From: Chitinophagaceae bacterium
Lineage (GTDB): Bacteria; Bacteroidota; Bacteroidia; Chitinophagales; Chitinophagaceae
DNA: 64,000 bases
Assembly (NCBI GenBank): GCA_019638615.1
Contig: JAHBTL010000018.1
Span: 1-64,000, forward strand
Direction of reading: 5' to 3'
Shown here: positions 26,049 to 34,292 of the stretch, piece by piece
Layout of the letters: every line of letters starts with the position of its first letter
Position numbering within the stretch: the stretch's first letter is position 1
The notes under the pieces: model-generated
Seen by the model: the letters and a program-made list of their open reading frames with translations, nothing else
Database searches by the model: none
What the model was told of the DNA's origin: nothing
Made by a program: the position numbers and the translations under genes

Positions 26049-26396
26049 TTATTTGTACAGTGCAATCGCTTCTTTCAATATCAATTTGATTTTCTTTACC
26101 GGGATATCTTTTTGGGGATCTATCAGCAAAATTTTCATCCTGGCTCTTTCTTCCTGCAATAAATCGGGGTGATTCAATTTATTTCCTTCTGCAATACCAA
26201 TATAAGGCTGCTTATATTTTTTATGGATCCACAAATAGCAAAACATCCTGCCGTTTAAATAATAAAACGGTAACCTGTATTTCCATTCCTCTGTTATACG
26301 TTTATCCAGCGTTGGAATAAATTCACGCAAAAACAAGAGACAGCTTTTAACAGGTTCCTCTTTTTCAAGAAAGAAAACATCTATCGGGCGGAGCAT
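26049..26396 (-). CDS. DUF1801-type small protein
   Basis: A 115-residue protein resembling the DUF1801/YdhG-like fold: FLREFIPTLDKRITEEWKYRLPFYYLNGRMFCYLWIHKK, followed by YIGIAEGNKLNHPDLL. The function is unknown; the family binds small ligands or acts as a scaffold. It follows the GyrI-like gene by 11 bases and the pair probably share a transcript. Confidence 0.7.
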   Translation of the reverse strand: MLRPIDVFFLEKEEPVKSCLLFLREFIPTLDKRITEEWKYRLPFYYLNGRMFCYLWIHKKYKQPYIGIAEGNKLNHPDLLQEERARMKILLIDPQKDIPVKKIKLILKEAIALYK

Positions 26397-26407
26397 ATCA
26401 ATTGCAG

Positions 26408-26860
26408 TTATTTTACAGCCACTAATATAGGGATTTCAGCATTCTGCTTATCCTGCGCCTTTTCGCCATATATCTCAATATCGGTGGTGTAGAGCCGGTC
26501 TATATCTGCATTCCATATTTTGAGCCATTCTTTAAAAACAATACCATCATCTATAGCTCCTTTGGCAATAAATACCCTGTACTTACCGCCTGTAAATACG
26601 TTTGTTGTAATGCCAGGCACATTTACCTCAGCATTTACCCTGCAGCCCAGCAAAGTGGTATATGGCCGGGTATGATCTTTTTCATAATCGGTATATATGC
26701 AGTAAATAGTGTCATCTGTTTTTCCGGGCAGCTTATTCATGATGTCTTCAGCAAAAAATTGTTGCCAGAGGGCCGGAATGTCGGCTGCGGATTGCCCGTT
26801 TTCGTTGGTGGTTCTGATCGCCAGTCCTGCGATCAGCACTGTTTCGTTTTGTTTGATCAT
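26408..26860 (-). CDS. GyrI-like effector-binding protein
   Basis: A 150-residue protein with the AraC effector-binding (GyrI/SOUL-like) fold: an N-terminal strand VLIAGLAIRTTNENG, central YCIYTDYEKD and TTLLGCRVNAE, and VFTGGKYRVFIAKGA, ending with the DIEIYGE segment. Stand-alone members bind hydrophobic drugs or other small molecules and have no DNA-binding domain. It lies in the same direction as the WYL regulator upstream, 49 bases away, and the DUF1801 gene downstream. Confidence 0.8.
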   Translation of the reverse strand: MIKQNETVLIAGLAIRTTNENGQSAADIPALWQQFFAEDIMNKLPGKTDDTIYCIYTDYEKDHTRPYTTLLGCRVNAEVNVPGITTNVFTGGKYRVFIAKGAIDDGIVFKEWLKIWNADIDRLYTTDIEIYGEKAQDKQNAEIPILVAVK

Positions 26861-26909
26861 ATTGCTTTTTTATAGAACAAACTTATAACGGGCTTGTGAC
26901 AACTGTATG

Positions 26910-27626
26910 TCAGGGGTCAGTAGAAAAATTTTTCCGGCATTCCTCGAAATGTTTTTCCAGGTCAAAATCATGAGGCTGAAATTTTTCGGCTTTCACTTCA
27001 AGTTTCTGAATATGGTCAAGTCTGAATGATCGTAACTCCTTTCGCATTCTGCACCAGGCGATCAGTATCCAGTTCTCCTGCGTGCTGTACAATGCCAGCG
27101 ATTCAATTTCCCGAAAGGAAGTTTGTGCTGTTTCAACAGATTTGTATTCAATTTTTAAAACAGTGAAGTTGGTAATAGAAAGCTGTATGGCAGATAAAAA
27201 ATTACTTGTAATATCACCGGTACTGTTTTGTCTTATCTGTATCCTGCCAGCCAGCAGCTCCGCCTTGTCTTTTGTACTATACCTCAGCAGGGACCTGATC
27301 TTGGTGATGGCCTCTGTATAATGCTGTACAAATGAGGCATCTTTATTTCTTAATACCAACTGCTCAGCAGTAATTAAGGCATTGGCCTCAGGTTCAGTGA
27401 GCATCAGCGGGGGAAGCGTATAGCCTTCCATCAGCATATATCCTTTTCCTTCCTCGGTGAGGATAGGCACGCCTGCGGATTCGAGCGCCCGTATATCCCT
27501 GTAAACCGTGCGAACGCTGATATTGAATTTTTCAGCTAAGGCTGTAGCAGTCACCAGCCTGCGCGACTGAAGATACGTAAGTATGGCTGTAAGCCTTGAC
27601 AGGCGGGAGATTTCCATATCAGCCAT
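26910..27626 (-). CDS. YafY-type HTH/WYL transcriptional regulator
   Basis: A 238-residue regulator with an N-terminal winged helix (RLSRLTAILTYLQSRRLVTA, then VRTVYRDIRALESAG at about 37-51) and a C-terminal WYL-type ligand-binding domain (QENWILIAWCRMRKELRSFRLDHI, about 182-205). WYL regulators bind nucleic-acid-derived or other small ligands. It probably controls itself and the GyrI-like and DUF1801 genes downstream. It starts 10 bases after the end of folE on the same strand. Confidence 0.87.
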   Translation of the reverse strand: MADMEISRLSRLTAILTYLQSRRLVTATALAEKFNISVRTVYRDIRALESAGVPILTEEGKGYMLMEGYTLPPLMLTEPEANALITAEQLVLRNKDASFVQHYTEAITKIRSLLRYSTKDKAELLAGRIQIRQNSTGDITSNFLSAIQLSITNFTVLKIEYKSVETAQTSFREIESLALYSTQENWILIAWCRMRKELRSFRLDHIQKLEVKAEKFQPHDFDLEKHFEECRKNFSTDP

Positions 27627-27636
27627 TACATTTGTT

Positions 27637-28233
27637 TTAGTGCAAAGTTGATCCTATCAATCGTATGAACTCACTCCTCGTTTCATTCTTTTCAAACTCA
27701 CCGAAAAAAGCAGATGTGGTAGTAACCGAGTTTTGTTTCTGTACGCCACGCATCATCATACATAAATGGGAAGCCTCAATTACAACCGCAACACCGAGAG
27801 GTTGCAAAGCATCTTTTATAGCATCCAGTATTTGTGTGGTCAATCTTTCCTGTACCTGCAGGCGGCGGGCATATACATCCACTACTCTTGCTATTTTACT
27901 CAGTCCCGTTATCCAACCGTTAGGTATATACGCTACATGCGCTTTCCCAAAAAAGGGTAACATGTGATGCTCGCACATACTATATACTTCAATATCTTTT
28001 ACAATGATCATTTCGCTGATGGGCTCGTGAAATTTAGCGGAATTGAGTATTTCCCGTGAGCTTTGCTGATAACCCTGTGTCATGAACTGCATGGCTTCGG
28101 CTATGCGTTCCGGTGTTTTTAATAACCCTTCCCGTTTAGGGTCTTCACCTAACAAGCTCAATGCCCTTTCGTATGTTTCAATCAACGATGAAGTAGTATC
28201 TTCATCGTATTGTTCCACTTTTTTATATGCCAT
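27637..28233 (-). CDS. folE: GTP cyclohydrolase I
   Basis: FolE converts GTP to 7,8-dihydroneopterin triphosphate for folate and 7-deazaguanine (queuosine) synthesis. The 198-residue product has the zinc-site residues Cys 87 and His 90 in [10 protein letters not shown] and Cys 158 in SHLCMMMRG, with the QVQERLT segment near 127-133. It starts 29 bases downstream of a queD-like gene on the same strand, which suggests both serve queuosine precursor synthesis. Confidence 0.95.
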   Translation of the reverse strand: MAYKKVEQYDEDTTSSLIETYERALSLLGEDPKREGLLKTPERIAEAMQFMTQGYQQSSREILNSAKFHEPISEMIIVKDIEVYSMCEHHMLPFFGKAHVAYIPNGWITGLSKIARVVDVYARRLQVQERLTTQILDAIKDALQPLGVAVVIEASHLCMMMRGVQKQNSVTTTSAFFGEFEKNETRSEFIRLIGSTLH

Positions 28234-28262
28234 AAGTCAAATTAATTTTCCAGGTTTAACCT

Positions 28263-28676
28263 TTATGCCGGGTATTCTACAAAATTCCTTGGTGTTTCAT
28301 ATAATTTGATCTGGATTTCGTTCTCTTTATTAATACGAGCGCGAAGCAGATCATAAATTACAATCGCGATATTTTCAGCTGTAGGATTCAGGTTTTTAAA
28401 CTCTGTTGTATCCAGGTTCAGGTTTTTATGATCAAACCGCCCGATCACTTCTTCTTTAATAATGTCGGATAACATTTTTAAATCCATTACAAACCCCGTT
28501 TCAGGCGCAGGCTCTCCAACTACTTTTACCTCCAGCTCATAATTATGCCCGTGATAATGCGGGTTGCTGCATTTGCCGAATACTTTAAAATTGGTAGCAT
28601 CATCCCATGCGGGATTACTCAATCTATGCGCCGCATTAAAACGCTCTCTGCGGTATACCGCTACTTTTCTGCTCAT
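28263..28676 (-). CDS. queD: 6-carboxytetrahydropterin synthase (QueD/PTPS family), copy 1
   Basis: QueD converts dihydroneopterin triphosphate to 6-carboxy-tetrahydropterin in the queuosine pathway. The 137-residue product has zinc ligands His 17, His 42 and His 44 (FNAAHRL, YHGHNY), Cys 36 in FGKCSN, and the C-terminal YETPRNFVEY. The ATG at 28676 fits the family; the longer frame to 28793 passes through two hairpins and is rejected. It pairs with folE just downstream. A second, diverged paralogue lies at 39804-40214, on the other side of the polysaccharide locus. Confidence 0.9.
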   Translation of the reverse strand: MSRKVAVYRRERFNAAHRLSNPAWDDATNFKVFGKCSNPHYHGHNYELEVKVVGEPAPETGFVMDLKMLSDIIKEEVIGRFDHKNLNLDTTEFKNLNPTAENIAIVIYDLLRARINKENEIQIKLYETPRNFVEYPA

Positions 28677-28729
28677 CCTTATAAAATGAAGCAGCAAAAA
28701 TACGTACAAATAACATATAGTATGCAGGG

Positions 28730-28777
28730 GTCGCCTGAGGCGACATAACAATGGTGCTAAGCGAAGACGCTTAGCAC
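28730..28777. repeat. Two-hairpin element, copy 2
   Basis: GTCGCC/GGCGAC forms hairpin one (28730-28744). After nine bases, GTGCTAAGCG-AAGA-CGCTTAGCAC (28754-28777) forms a perfect 10-bp stem. The loop AAGA and the flanking GCG/CGC are the same as in copy 1 at 24923-24969, while the outer stem bases differ yet still pair. Confidence 0.65.
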
Positions 28778-28820
28778 AGCAGTCGCCACGCACAGCGGTA
28801 ACGCCTCACAGCAGAGGTTT

Positions 28821-29834
28821 TTACTTAAAGAAGGATAAATCCCATTGTTCTTTCCATTCAATTACCGGCTTGCCATTCTTCATTACCATCGGCAGCCAAA
28901 CATATCTTGAACCTTCCAGGTCTGCCTTATTCCACCTGTCCGCAAGGAAAACAAAGGCATTCTTTTTTCCCATTACAGGTTGAACATAGGTGCTTTGGGC
29001 GCCATACGTAGTATCAGCTCCCGGGCCTGTACATGGATTATCATATGGTGTCCACTCTCCCAAAATTTGGCCGGCAACCGCGTAAGAGGCGGGATTGGGC
29101 GACCAGCCGGTACAGCCGGAAGATATGAGATAATATTTCCCGTTGAATTTGAATACGGCAGGTGCTTCACGGGACTGATTTATTAAAATCCTTTTTCCTG
29201 TTTTGGTGTGTGAAAGATAATCCTCACTTAATAAACAAACATGCATGGTAGCATTGTTTTCTGACGAGTAAAAATGATATGCCTTGCCATCATCATCCCG
29301 GAAAACTGTCATATCTCTTGCCATCGCGCCGTTGGGCCTCACACTGCCTATATAGGTAAACGGACCGGAGGGTTTATCACTCACGGCAACGCCAGACCGG
29401 GAATAATCGTAATCTTCAGAATCAACATGCATCCACATTACAAATTTTTTTGTTTTTTCATTGTAAATAACTTTAGGACGTTCAATTACTTTGCTTGTAT
29501 GTAAATCATGAGCGCTGTCTACCGTATTGGGTTTCAGGGCAACACCTTCAAATTTCCAGCTCAATAAATCGTTGGAGGAATAACAGCTTACACCACCGGC
29601 ATTCACCCGATAATCTTCCCAACTGGTAACGTATTCCACCCGCCAGGTCCTTCCTTTTTTTATTTCGCCGTACCAATAGTACGTGCCATTATAATATAGC
29701 AGCCCGCCGCCATGCGCGTTAATAGGATCGCCATTCGTATCCTTCCATATTTCACCCGGTATAAATGCTTTTTGGGTTTGAGCTTGTAAAAAAGAACAGC
29801 TAAACGCAAACAAAAACAGCAAACAATATTTCAT
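28821..29834 (-). CDS. GH43 enzyme of the exo-galactanase-like type
   Basis: A 337-residue secreted glycosidase (signal peptide ending at about LQAQT, residue 20). INAHGGGLLYYNGTYYWYGE (about 38-57), VIERPKVIYNEKTKKFVMW, ARDMTVFRDDDGKAYHFYSS and QSREAPAVFKFNGKYYLI match the GH43 group that includes exo-beta-1,3-galactanases. These split galactose units from arabinogalactan side-chain backbones. It is the last gene of the locus that starts at the sigma factor at 39699, 40 bases after the beta-helix gene. The substrate is inferred from family resemblance only. Confidence 0.82.
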   Translation of the reverse strand: MKYCLLFLFAFSCSFLQAQTQKAFIPGEIWKDTNGDPINAHGGGLLYYNGTYYWYGEIKKGRTWRVEYVTSWEDYRVNAGGVSCYSSNDLLSWKFEGVALKPNTVDSAHDLHTSKVIERPKVIYNEKTKKFVMWMHVDSEDYDYSRSGVAVSDKPSGPFTYIGSVRPNGAMARDMTVFRDDDGKAYHFYSSENNATMHVCLLSEDYLSHTKTGKRILINQSREAPAVFKFNGKYYLISSGCTGWSPNPASYAVAGQILGEWTPYDNPCTGPGADTTYGAQSTYVQPVMGKKNAFVFLADRWNKADLEGSRYVWLPMVMKNGKPVIEWKEQWDLSFFK

Positions 29835-29874
29835 AGCATTATTTTAAATTTCAAATAATTATTTTCAATAAGAA

Positions 29875-31437
29875 TTAAAAACAAGCGCCGATCCCATTCC
29901 CGGGAGCATTATTCTGATTAAATGCTTTTCCGCCATTATTAATATTAAAAGCCTGTTGTAAGTTAATACCACCGGTTCTCAACACCGAAGAGGCGGGCAA
30001 CTGGTATTTATTAAAATATTTCAGCGAATCAGGATTTGTAATATCAGCTACTGTATTATCAAATTGCGGGTTAATATTCAATCCGGCCAATTTTCCGTTA
30101 TACATTTCTTCTTTGCTCTTTGCAGCCCATTCCTGCAATGTGCTGATTCCATTGATATTGAATCCATCTTTCAGACTGTACCAGTTATTGCCGGTAAAAT
30201 GGCTGCCGGTATTTTTTCCCAACATCAATGAATCCCTACTCACAAAAATATTATTATAAAAGTGAAAGCCGCTATGCATGCTTTGCGCTTCATAGCTGAT
30301 GGCCGCGCCTTTTGTATTATAAATGGTATTGCTGTAGAAGTAACAATTCTTCAGTTGCGTTGAATCATCAGAGCTGTTCCATACAAATACGGCCGCCTGC
30401 GCGGCCGATACGCTGCCATCATTTTCGCTTATGCAATACCGTATGGTGTTATTATACCAGTTGCCTGCTCCCGCATATTGAAACAATCCGAAAGCGCTGC
30501 CTTCATTTTCATACGACAGGCAATATTGAATAATGCTATTGGTAACTCCACCATCAAAATCAAAGCCTCCGCCATCCGCGGCACCTTTAGCAGTTTTATT
30601 CCTGTAGGAAATGCAATGTTGTATAACCACACTGTCTGCTTCATAACACCATATGCCCACCGGGCCGTTTCCTTTGCGCGGCATGTCCCAGCCGTTATTG
30701 GTGGCCGTGCAATATTCAATGGTTACATTTTTGCAATAGCCGGCTATAATGCCATTACCGCTGTGATTGGTGAAATTTGTCGGGTCGCCAGGGTTATTCT
30801 CTGCCCTGCAATGGCGTATACGGATATTACTGCAACCTGTTTTCTTTCCGGCACCGCTTACGCTTATGCCTGCAAACCCATTTTCTGTTGCATATACACG
30901 ATTGACATCAATATCAGAACTGGTATACACCAGTAGCCCTGCTTTTTGAAAACCCTTTACTGATAAGCTATCCAGCACTATATTATTACATTCATTCACA
31001 ATAATGCCGTCTTTGGTATTGCCCTGCTTTCTGCCAGATCCCTCCAATTTCAGGTTGAATACCTGTATAAACCCGCTCCCGTGAAGCGTTAATGCCGTTG
31101 AAGCATCTCCATATATGGTAGCACTGCCCGCGCCTGAAGAAGTAATCACAACATGCTGGTCTTTTTTACCGGCATCATTAGAGTCAAGATAGATGCTACC
31201 GTTAAATGTTTGTCCTCCTTCAAAAAAAACAGTATCACCGGGATTCAACTGAAGCGTGTTCAGTTTTTCAATTGACTTAAAAGGACTGGCCATACTGCCG
31301 TTGTTAGCATCACTGCCTGTATTGTTAAAGTAATAGGCCCTGCCATGAGTGAGATGTATGTTATCATCTTTTTTTTGTATGCAGGAAAAGATGAGTACAA
31401 AAGGAATAATATGAACAGCTTTGCTATATGCGTGCAT
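29875..31437 (-). CDS. Right-handed parallel beta-helix lipoprotein
   Basis: A 520-residue protein with a lipoprotein signal (PFVLIFSC, Cys 19) and a long parallel beta-helix. The entry motif YYFNNTGSDANNGSMASPFKS is followed by many short repeated turns, such as NIVLDSLSVKGF and NVTIEYCTATNNG. Beta-helix proteins of this kind in polysaccharide loci are usually polysaccharide lyases or glycosidases (PL1, PL9 or GH28-like), but no catalytic set was identified here. It is probably on the outer membrane surface. It starts two bases after the end of the SGNH esterase gene. Confidence 0.8.
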   Translation of the reverse strand: MHAYSKAVHIIPFVLIFSCIQKKDDNIHLTHGRAYYFNNTGSDANNGSMASPFKSIEKLNTLQLNPGDTVFFEGGQTFNGSIYLDSNDAGKKDQHVVITSSGAGSATIYGDASTALTLHGSGFIQVFNLKLEGSGRKQGNTKDGIIVNECNNIVLDSLSVKGFQKAGLLVYTSSDIDVNRVYATENGFAGISVSGAGKKTGCSNIRIRHCRAENNPGDPTNFTNHSGNGIIAGYCKNVTIEYCTATNNGWDMPRKGNGPVGIWCYEADSVVIQHCISYRNKTAKGAADGGGFDFDGGVTNSIIQYCLSYENEGSAFGLFQYAGAGNWYNNTIRYCISENDGSVSAAQAAVFVWNSSDDSTQLKNCYFYSNTIYNTKGAAISYEAQSMHSGFHFYNNIFVSRDSLMLGKNTGSHFTGNNWYSLKDGFNINGISTLQEWAAKSKEEMYNGKLAGLNINPQFDNTVADITNPDSLKYFNKYQLPASSVLRTGGINLQQAFNINNGGKAFNQNNAPGNGIGACF

Positions 31438-31439
31438 AA

Positions 31440-32459
31440 TTAATCGAGTTTGTGTAAATATTTCTTTATAGCAGTATACCAGCGTTCCGCCATCTTTCTT
31501 TCGCCGGATGCATTGGGATGAATATCATCATACATGTCCTTATCTGTATCCACGTCTGAAAACTGGTCTACTGCCATAACAGGTGATGATTTTGTTGAGT
31601 TTTTCTGGGCAAAGAGCCCGATCGCTTCGTTGAGCAGCAATATGCGGGCATTATACGTTGTGTCGTTACCGCATAATTTTTCAGACGCCCATTGTTTCCC
31701 TAAAGGCGGGATTTTGGCGAAAAAAAATTTTACATTTTTATTCCTGTCCCGCAACAATTGTACGAGCCTGGTAAAATCACCGATAATATCCCTTACATTC
31801 CTGCACTGGAAAACATCATTGGTACCCAATTCAACCAATACGATATCGGGTGTATACAATTGCATCCACGAGTATATATTTCCCCTAACGCTGTCCCAGG
31901 ATGGTGGCTGAAATATATCTGCGGCCGTCCAGCCCGAATGCCCTTCATGATCCATATCAAAATCAGGGTCGGGAACGGCGCCGCCCATATGATGCTTATC
32001 CCACGATCCTGTGAAATCAAAATTATAAGCCCCGGCATGCAACAGCTTCCACAAGTAGCGCCTGTAACTGTTGTATTTGTTTGTGCCGTTCGTGATAGAA
32101 TTTCCGAGACAAAGAATATTATCCGTATGTTCATTATAAGCCGTCAGCATAAAAAACTGTTTCGTGGTATCTCTTCCGTTAGTAGCAAACAGTTGAACGG
32201 GATATTGACCCGGCTTCGCGATACTGCCTGAAATACTTTTGTCAGCGTTAAAATATAAACCCTGCGGCAGCGTGTTTGCTCCAATGATAAAATCCCTGTC
32301 GGATGAATCTGTTGCTACAGGTTTATAATAATAGGACTTCCCTGTTTCTACCCTGCCTGTTGCCACCGATAGGAATAATGGCTTTGGGTGGTCAGCGGTA
32401 TCCTGCGCGGATAGCTGACCAACGATCAATAACAGTATGCTGTATAAAAGATATTTCAT
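31440..32459 (-). CDS. SGNH/GDSL-type hydrolase
   Basis: A 339-residue secreted esterase. A signal peptide (ends LSAQ, residue 19) is followed by an Ig-like region (about 25-105) and then an SGNH domain: Ser 121 in LGNSIT, Asn 214 in LGTND, and Asp 311 and His 314 in DDIHPN. SGNH enzymes in polysaccharide loci remove acetyl or other ester groups before backbone cleavage. Its ATG lies only eight bases beyond a 12-bp hairpin with a U-tract that follows susD, so its expression may depend on read-through. Confidence 0.87.
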   Translation of the reverse strand: MKYLLYSILLLIVGQLSAQDTADHPKPLFLSVATGRVETGKSYYYKPVATDSSDRDFIIGANTLPQGLYFNADKSISGSIAKPGQYPVQLFATNGRDTTKQFFMLTAYNEHTDNILCLGNSITNGTNKYNSYRRYLWKLLHAGAYNFDFTGSWDKHHMGGAVPDPDFDMDHEGHSGWTAADIFQPPSWDSVRGNIYSWMQLYTPDIVLVELGTNDVFQCRNVRDIIGDFTRLVQLLRDRNKNVKFFFAKIPPLGKQWASEKLCGNDTTYNARILLLNEAIGLFAQKNSTKSSPVMAVDQFSDVDTDKDMYDDIHPNASGERKMAERWYTAIKKYLHKLD

Positions 32460-32462
32460 TGT

Positions 32463-32504
32463 AAAAAATAACAGGTGTTCTCCACACGGATAAACACCTG
32501 TTAT
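32463..32504 (-). terminator. Rho-independent terminator between susD and the esterase gene
   Basis: AACACCTGTTAT (32493-32504) and ATAACAGGTGTT (32468-32479) form a perfect 12-bp stem with a 13-base loop. Read leftward, TATTTTTTAC follows, giving six consecutive U. It lies 12 bases after the susD stop and only eight before the esterase ATG, so it would set the ratio of transport to enzyme genes. Confidence 0.85.
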
Positions 32505-32516
32505 AATTGTTGCTGA

Positions 32517-34262
32517 TCAGTAACCGGGGTTTTGCTTTAACAGGGGAACACCATCTTTTACACTCAAATCAATTTCTACCTGCGGCAAAGGCAGGTATTC
32601 ATTTTTACCCGCTACAAAAGAAACGCTCTGCAAATGCCCTATCCTTGTTTTTTCTTCTACCAGGTAATTATTATTAATATAATCAGCGGCAATACCCCAT
32701 CTTACCAGGTCAAAAAACCGGTGTCCTTCCAGGGCCAGCTCCAACCTGCGTTCAAACCTTACCGCCTTTCTTGCAAAATCCTTATCGCTCCACGCGTCTT
32801 CATACGGCTCTACAAAGTAATTGGCCGAAGGCGAACCGGTCGAATAATCAATGTCCACAGAGCAGCCCGTTTTCGCCCTGTTCCGTATCATATTCACATA
32901 TTCCCTTGCTTTGTCAGCGCTACCTACTTCTGCTTCACACTCCGCCGCCCACAACAACACATCCGCGTAACGAATGAGACTATAATTTACCGCGCTGGTC
33001 TGCAAATATCCCTGCGCGTAATAATCGCTGTAAACGCCATATTCATCATACCTGTATACTCCTTTTTTGTTGAGGTAAGGGCCTCCGAAATCATGACTGT
33101 TTATCCAGTCTTTACCGGGGTTGGGAGAACCATAATTATAATCAAGATAAAAAATACCCCTACGGCCTACGGTATGGTCCAGGCGAGGATCTACCGTTCC
33201 CTGGTAAGGCACAAACCAATCCCACGACTCCATATTCTTATCATTGGGCATATTGGTCACATTAAAAGTGTCCAGCATAGGCAAGCCGTTCTCATCTGTT
33301 TTGAAAGCATTTACCAAATTAAAAGAGGGTTGCTTCCATGTAGTATACCAGCTTGATACAGGCCATGTTGCCGGCACATTGGCAGCTTCACCAATATTGG
33401 AATTATATCCGTTCGAGCCATCGTTAACAGAGAACTGTATCTGGAAAACCGCTTCAGTGCTGTTCTCTTTTGTAGCATCAAAGTTGTCCCAGTAACAGGG
33501 GTTCAACGCGTATTTTACACCCTGCGCGTTTTTGCCGTTCGCAATAATTGTATTCAACAGCTCATGTGCTTCGCTAAACTTTTTTTCAAACATATATGTT
33601 TTGGCCAAATAACAGGCGGCAGCCCATTTGTTAGCCTGTCCTTTGAACTCCTTTACTTCCGACAGATTTTCATATGCATATTTAAAATCGGCTTCTATCA
33701 ATGGCCATATATCCGCCTCGTTAGACACTTTAAAGTCGACCACATTTTCATCAATAAAAGGCACTTTGTTCCACAATATTTTAGCCTGGAAATGATAATG
33801 CCCGCGCAGAAATCTTGCTTCCCCTGCAGCATCTTTTATTTCCTGTTCAGTCAGTTCCGTAGCTTTGGGTATTGTGCGCAATACGGCATTGGCTCTTGCA
33901 ACACCATCGTAAACGGCTTTAAACTTATTCAGCACATAGGTATACGAAGGTGAGGTAAGATAGGTTTCAATGCCTACCCCCTCGGGCTCATCGTTGGTAG
34001 CGCCGGTACCGCCTCTAAAGGCATCGCCGGAAGTTACATCGCTCCACTGCCAGTTGGTGCCCGAGGTTGTCCACCAGCGGCTGCTCAGCGACATGCCGGT
34101 AAGATCGTGATAAGTACCTACCAGCAACGACTGCACGCCAGCTTTGGTTGCAAGCGCTTCTTCGGTTACGGCTGCCGCATTGATCGGCACATCGAGGAAA
34201 CTTTTTTTACATCCTGTAATGATGCATATTGTTATTATAAAAATTCCGATATACTTTTTCAT
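32517..34262 (-). CDS. SusD/RagB-family glycan-binding lipoprotein
   Basis: A 581-residue outer-membrane lipoprotein (CIITGCKK, acylated Cys 18). The TPR-rich SusD fold is visible in AGEARFLRGHYHFQAKILW, YEDAWSDKDFARKAVRFERRLELALEGHRFFDLVRWG and the closing LPLPQVEID. SusD proteins sit as a lid on a SusC channel and hand it glycans. It starts 30 bases after the susC gene and the two form a complex. Confidence 0.95.
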   Translation of the reverse strand: MKKYIGIFIITICIITGCKKSFLDVPINAAAVTEEALATKAGVQSLLVGTYHDLTGMSLSSRWWTTSGTNWQWSDVTSGDAFRGGTGATNDEPEGVGIETYLTSPSYTYVLNKFKAVYDGVARANAVLRTIPKATELTEQEIKDAAGEARFLRGHYHFQAKILWNKVPFIDENVVDFKVSNEADIWPLIEADFKYAYENLSEVKEFKGQANKWAAACYLAKTYMFEKKFSEAHELLNTIIANGKNAQGVKYALNPCYWDNFDATKENSTEAVFQIQFSVNDGSNGYNSNIGEAANVPATWPVSSWYTTWKQPSFNLVNAFKTDENGLPMLDTFNVTNMPNDKNMESWDWFVPYQGTVDPRLDHTVGRRGIFYLDYNYGSPNPGKDWINSHDFGGPYLNKKGVYRYDEYGVYSDYYAQGYLQTSAVNYSLIRYADVLLWAAECEAEVGSADKAREYVNMIRNRAKTGCSVDIDYSTGSPSANYFVEPYEDAWSDKDFARKAVRFERRLELALEGHRFFDLVRWGIAADYINNNYLVEEKTRIGHLQSVSFVAGKNEYLPLPQVEIDLSVKDGVPLLKQNPGY

Positions 34263-34292
34263 ATCAAAGAATTAACAGATCAAATAATTTTT

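Noticed and set aside
28677-28793. N-terminal extension of the queD-like protein to 28793
   Set aside because: The extra segment passes through two hairpins of a repeat and has no family similarity; the ATG at 28676 fits.
32634-33356. 240-codon rightward frame opposite susD
   Set aside because: It lies wholly within susD, whose SusD motifs are clear; the reverse frame has no recognisable domain.
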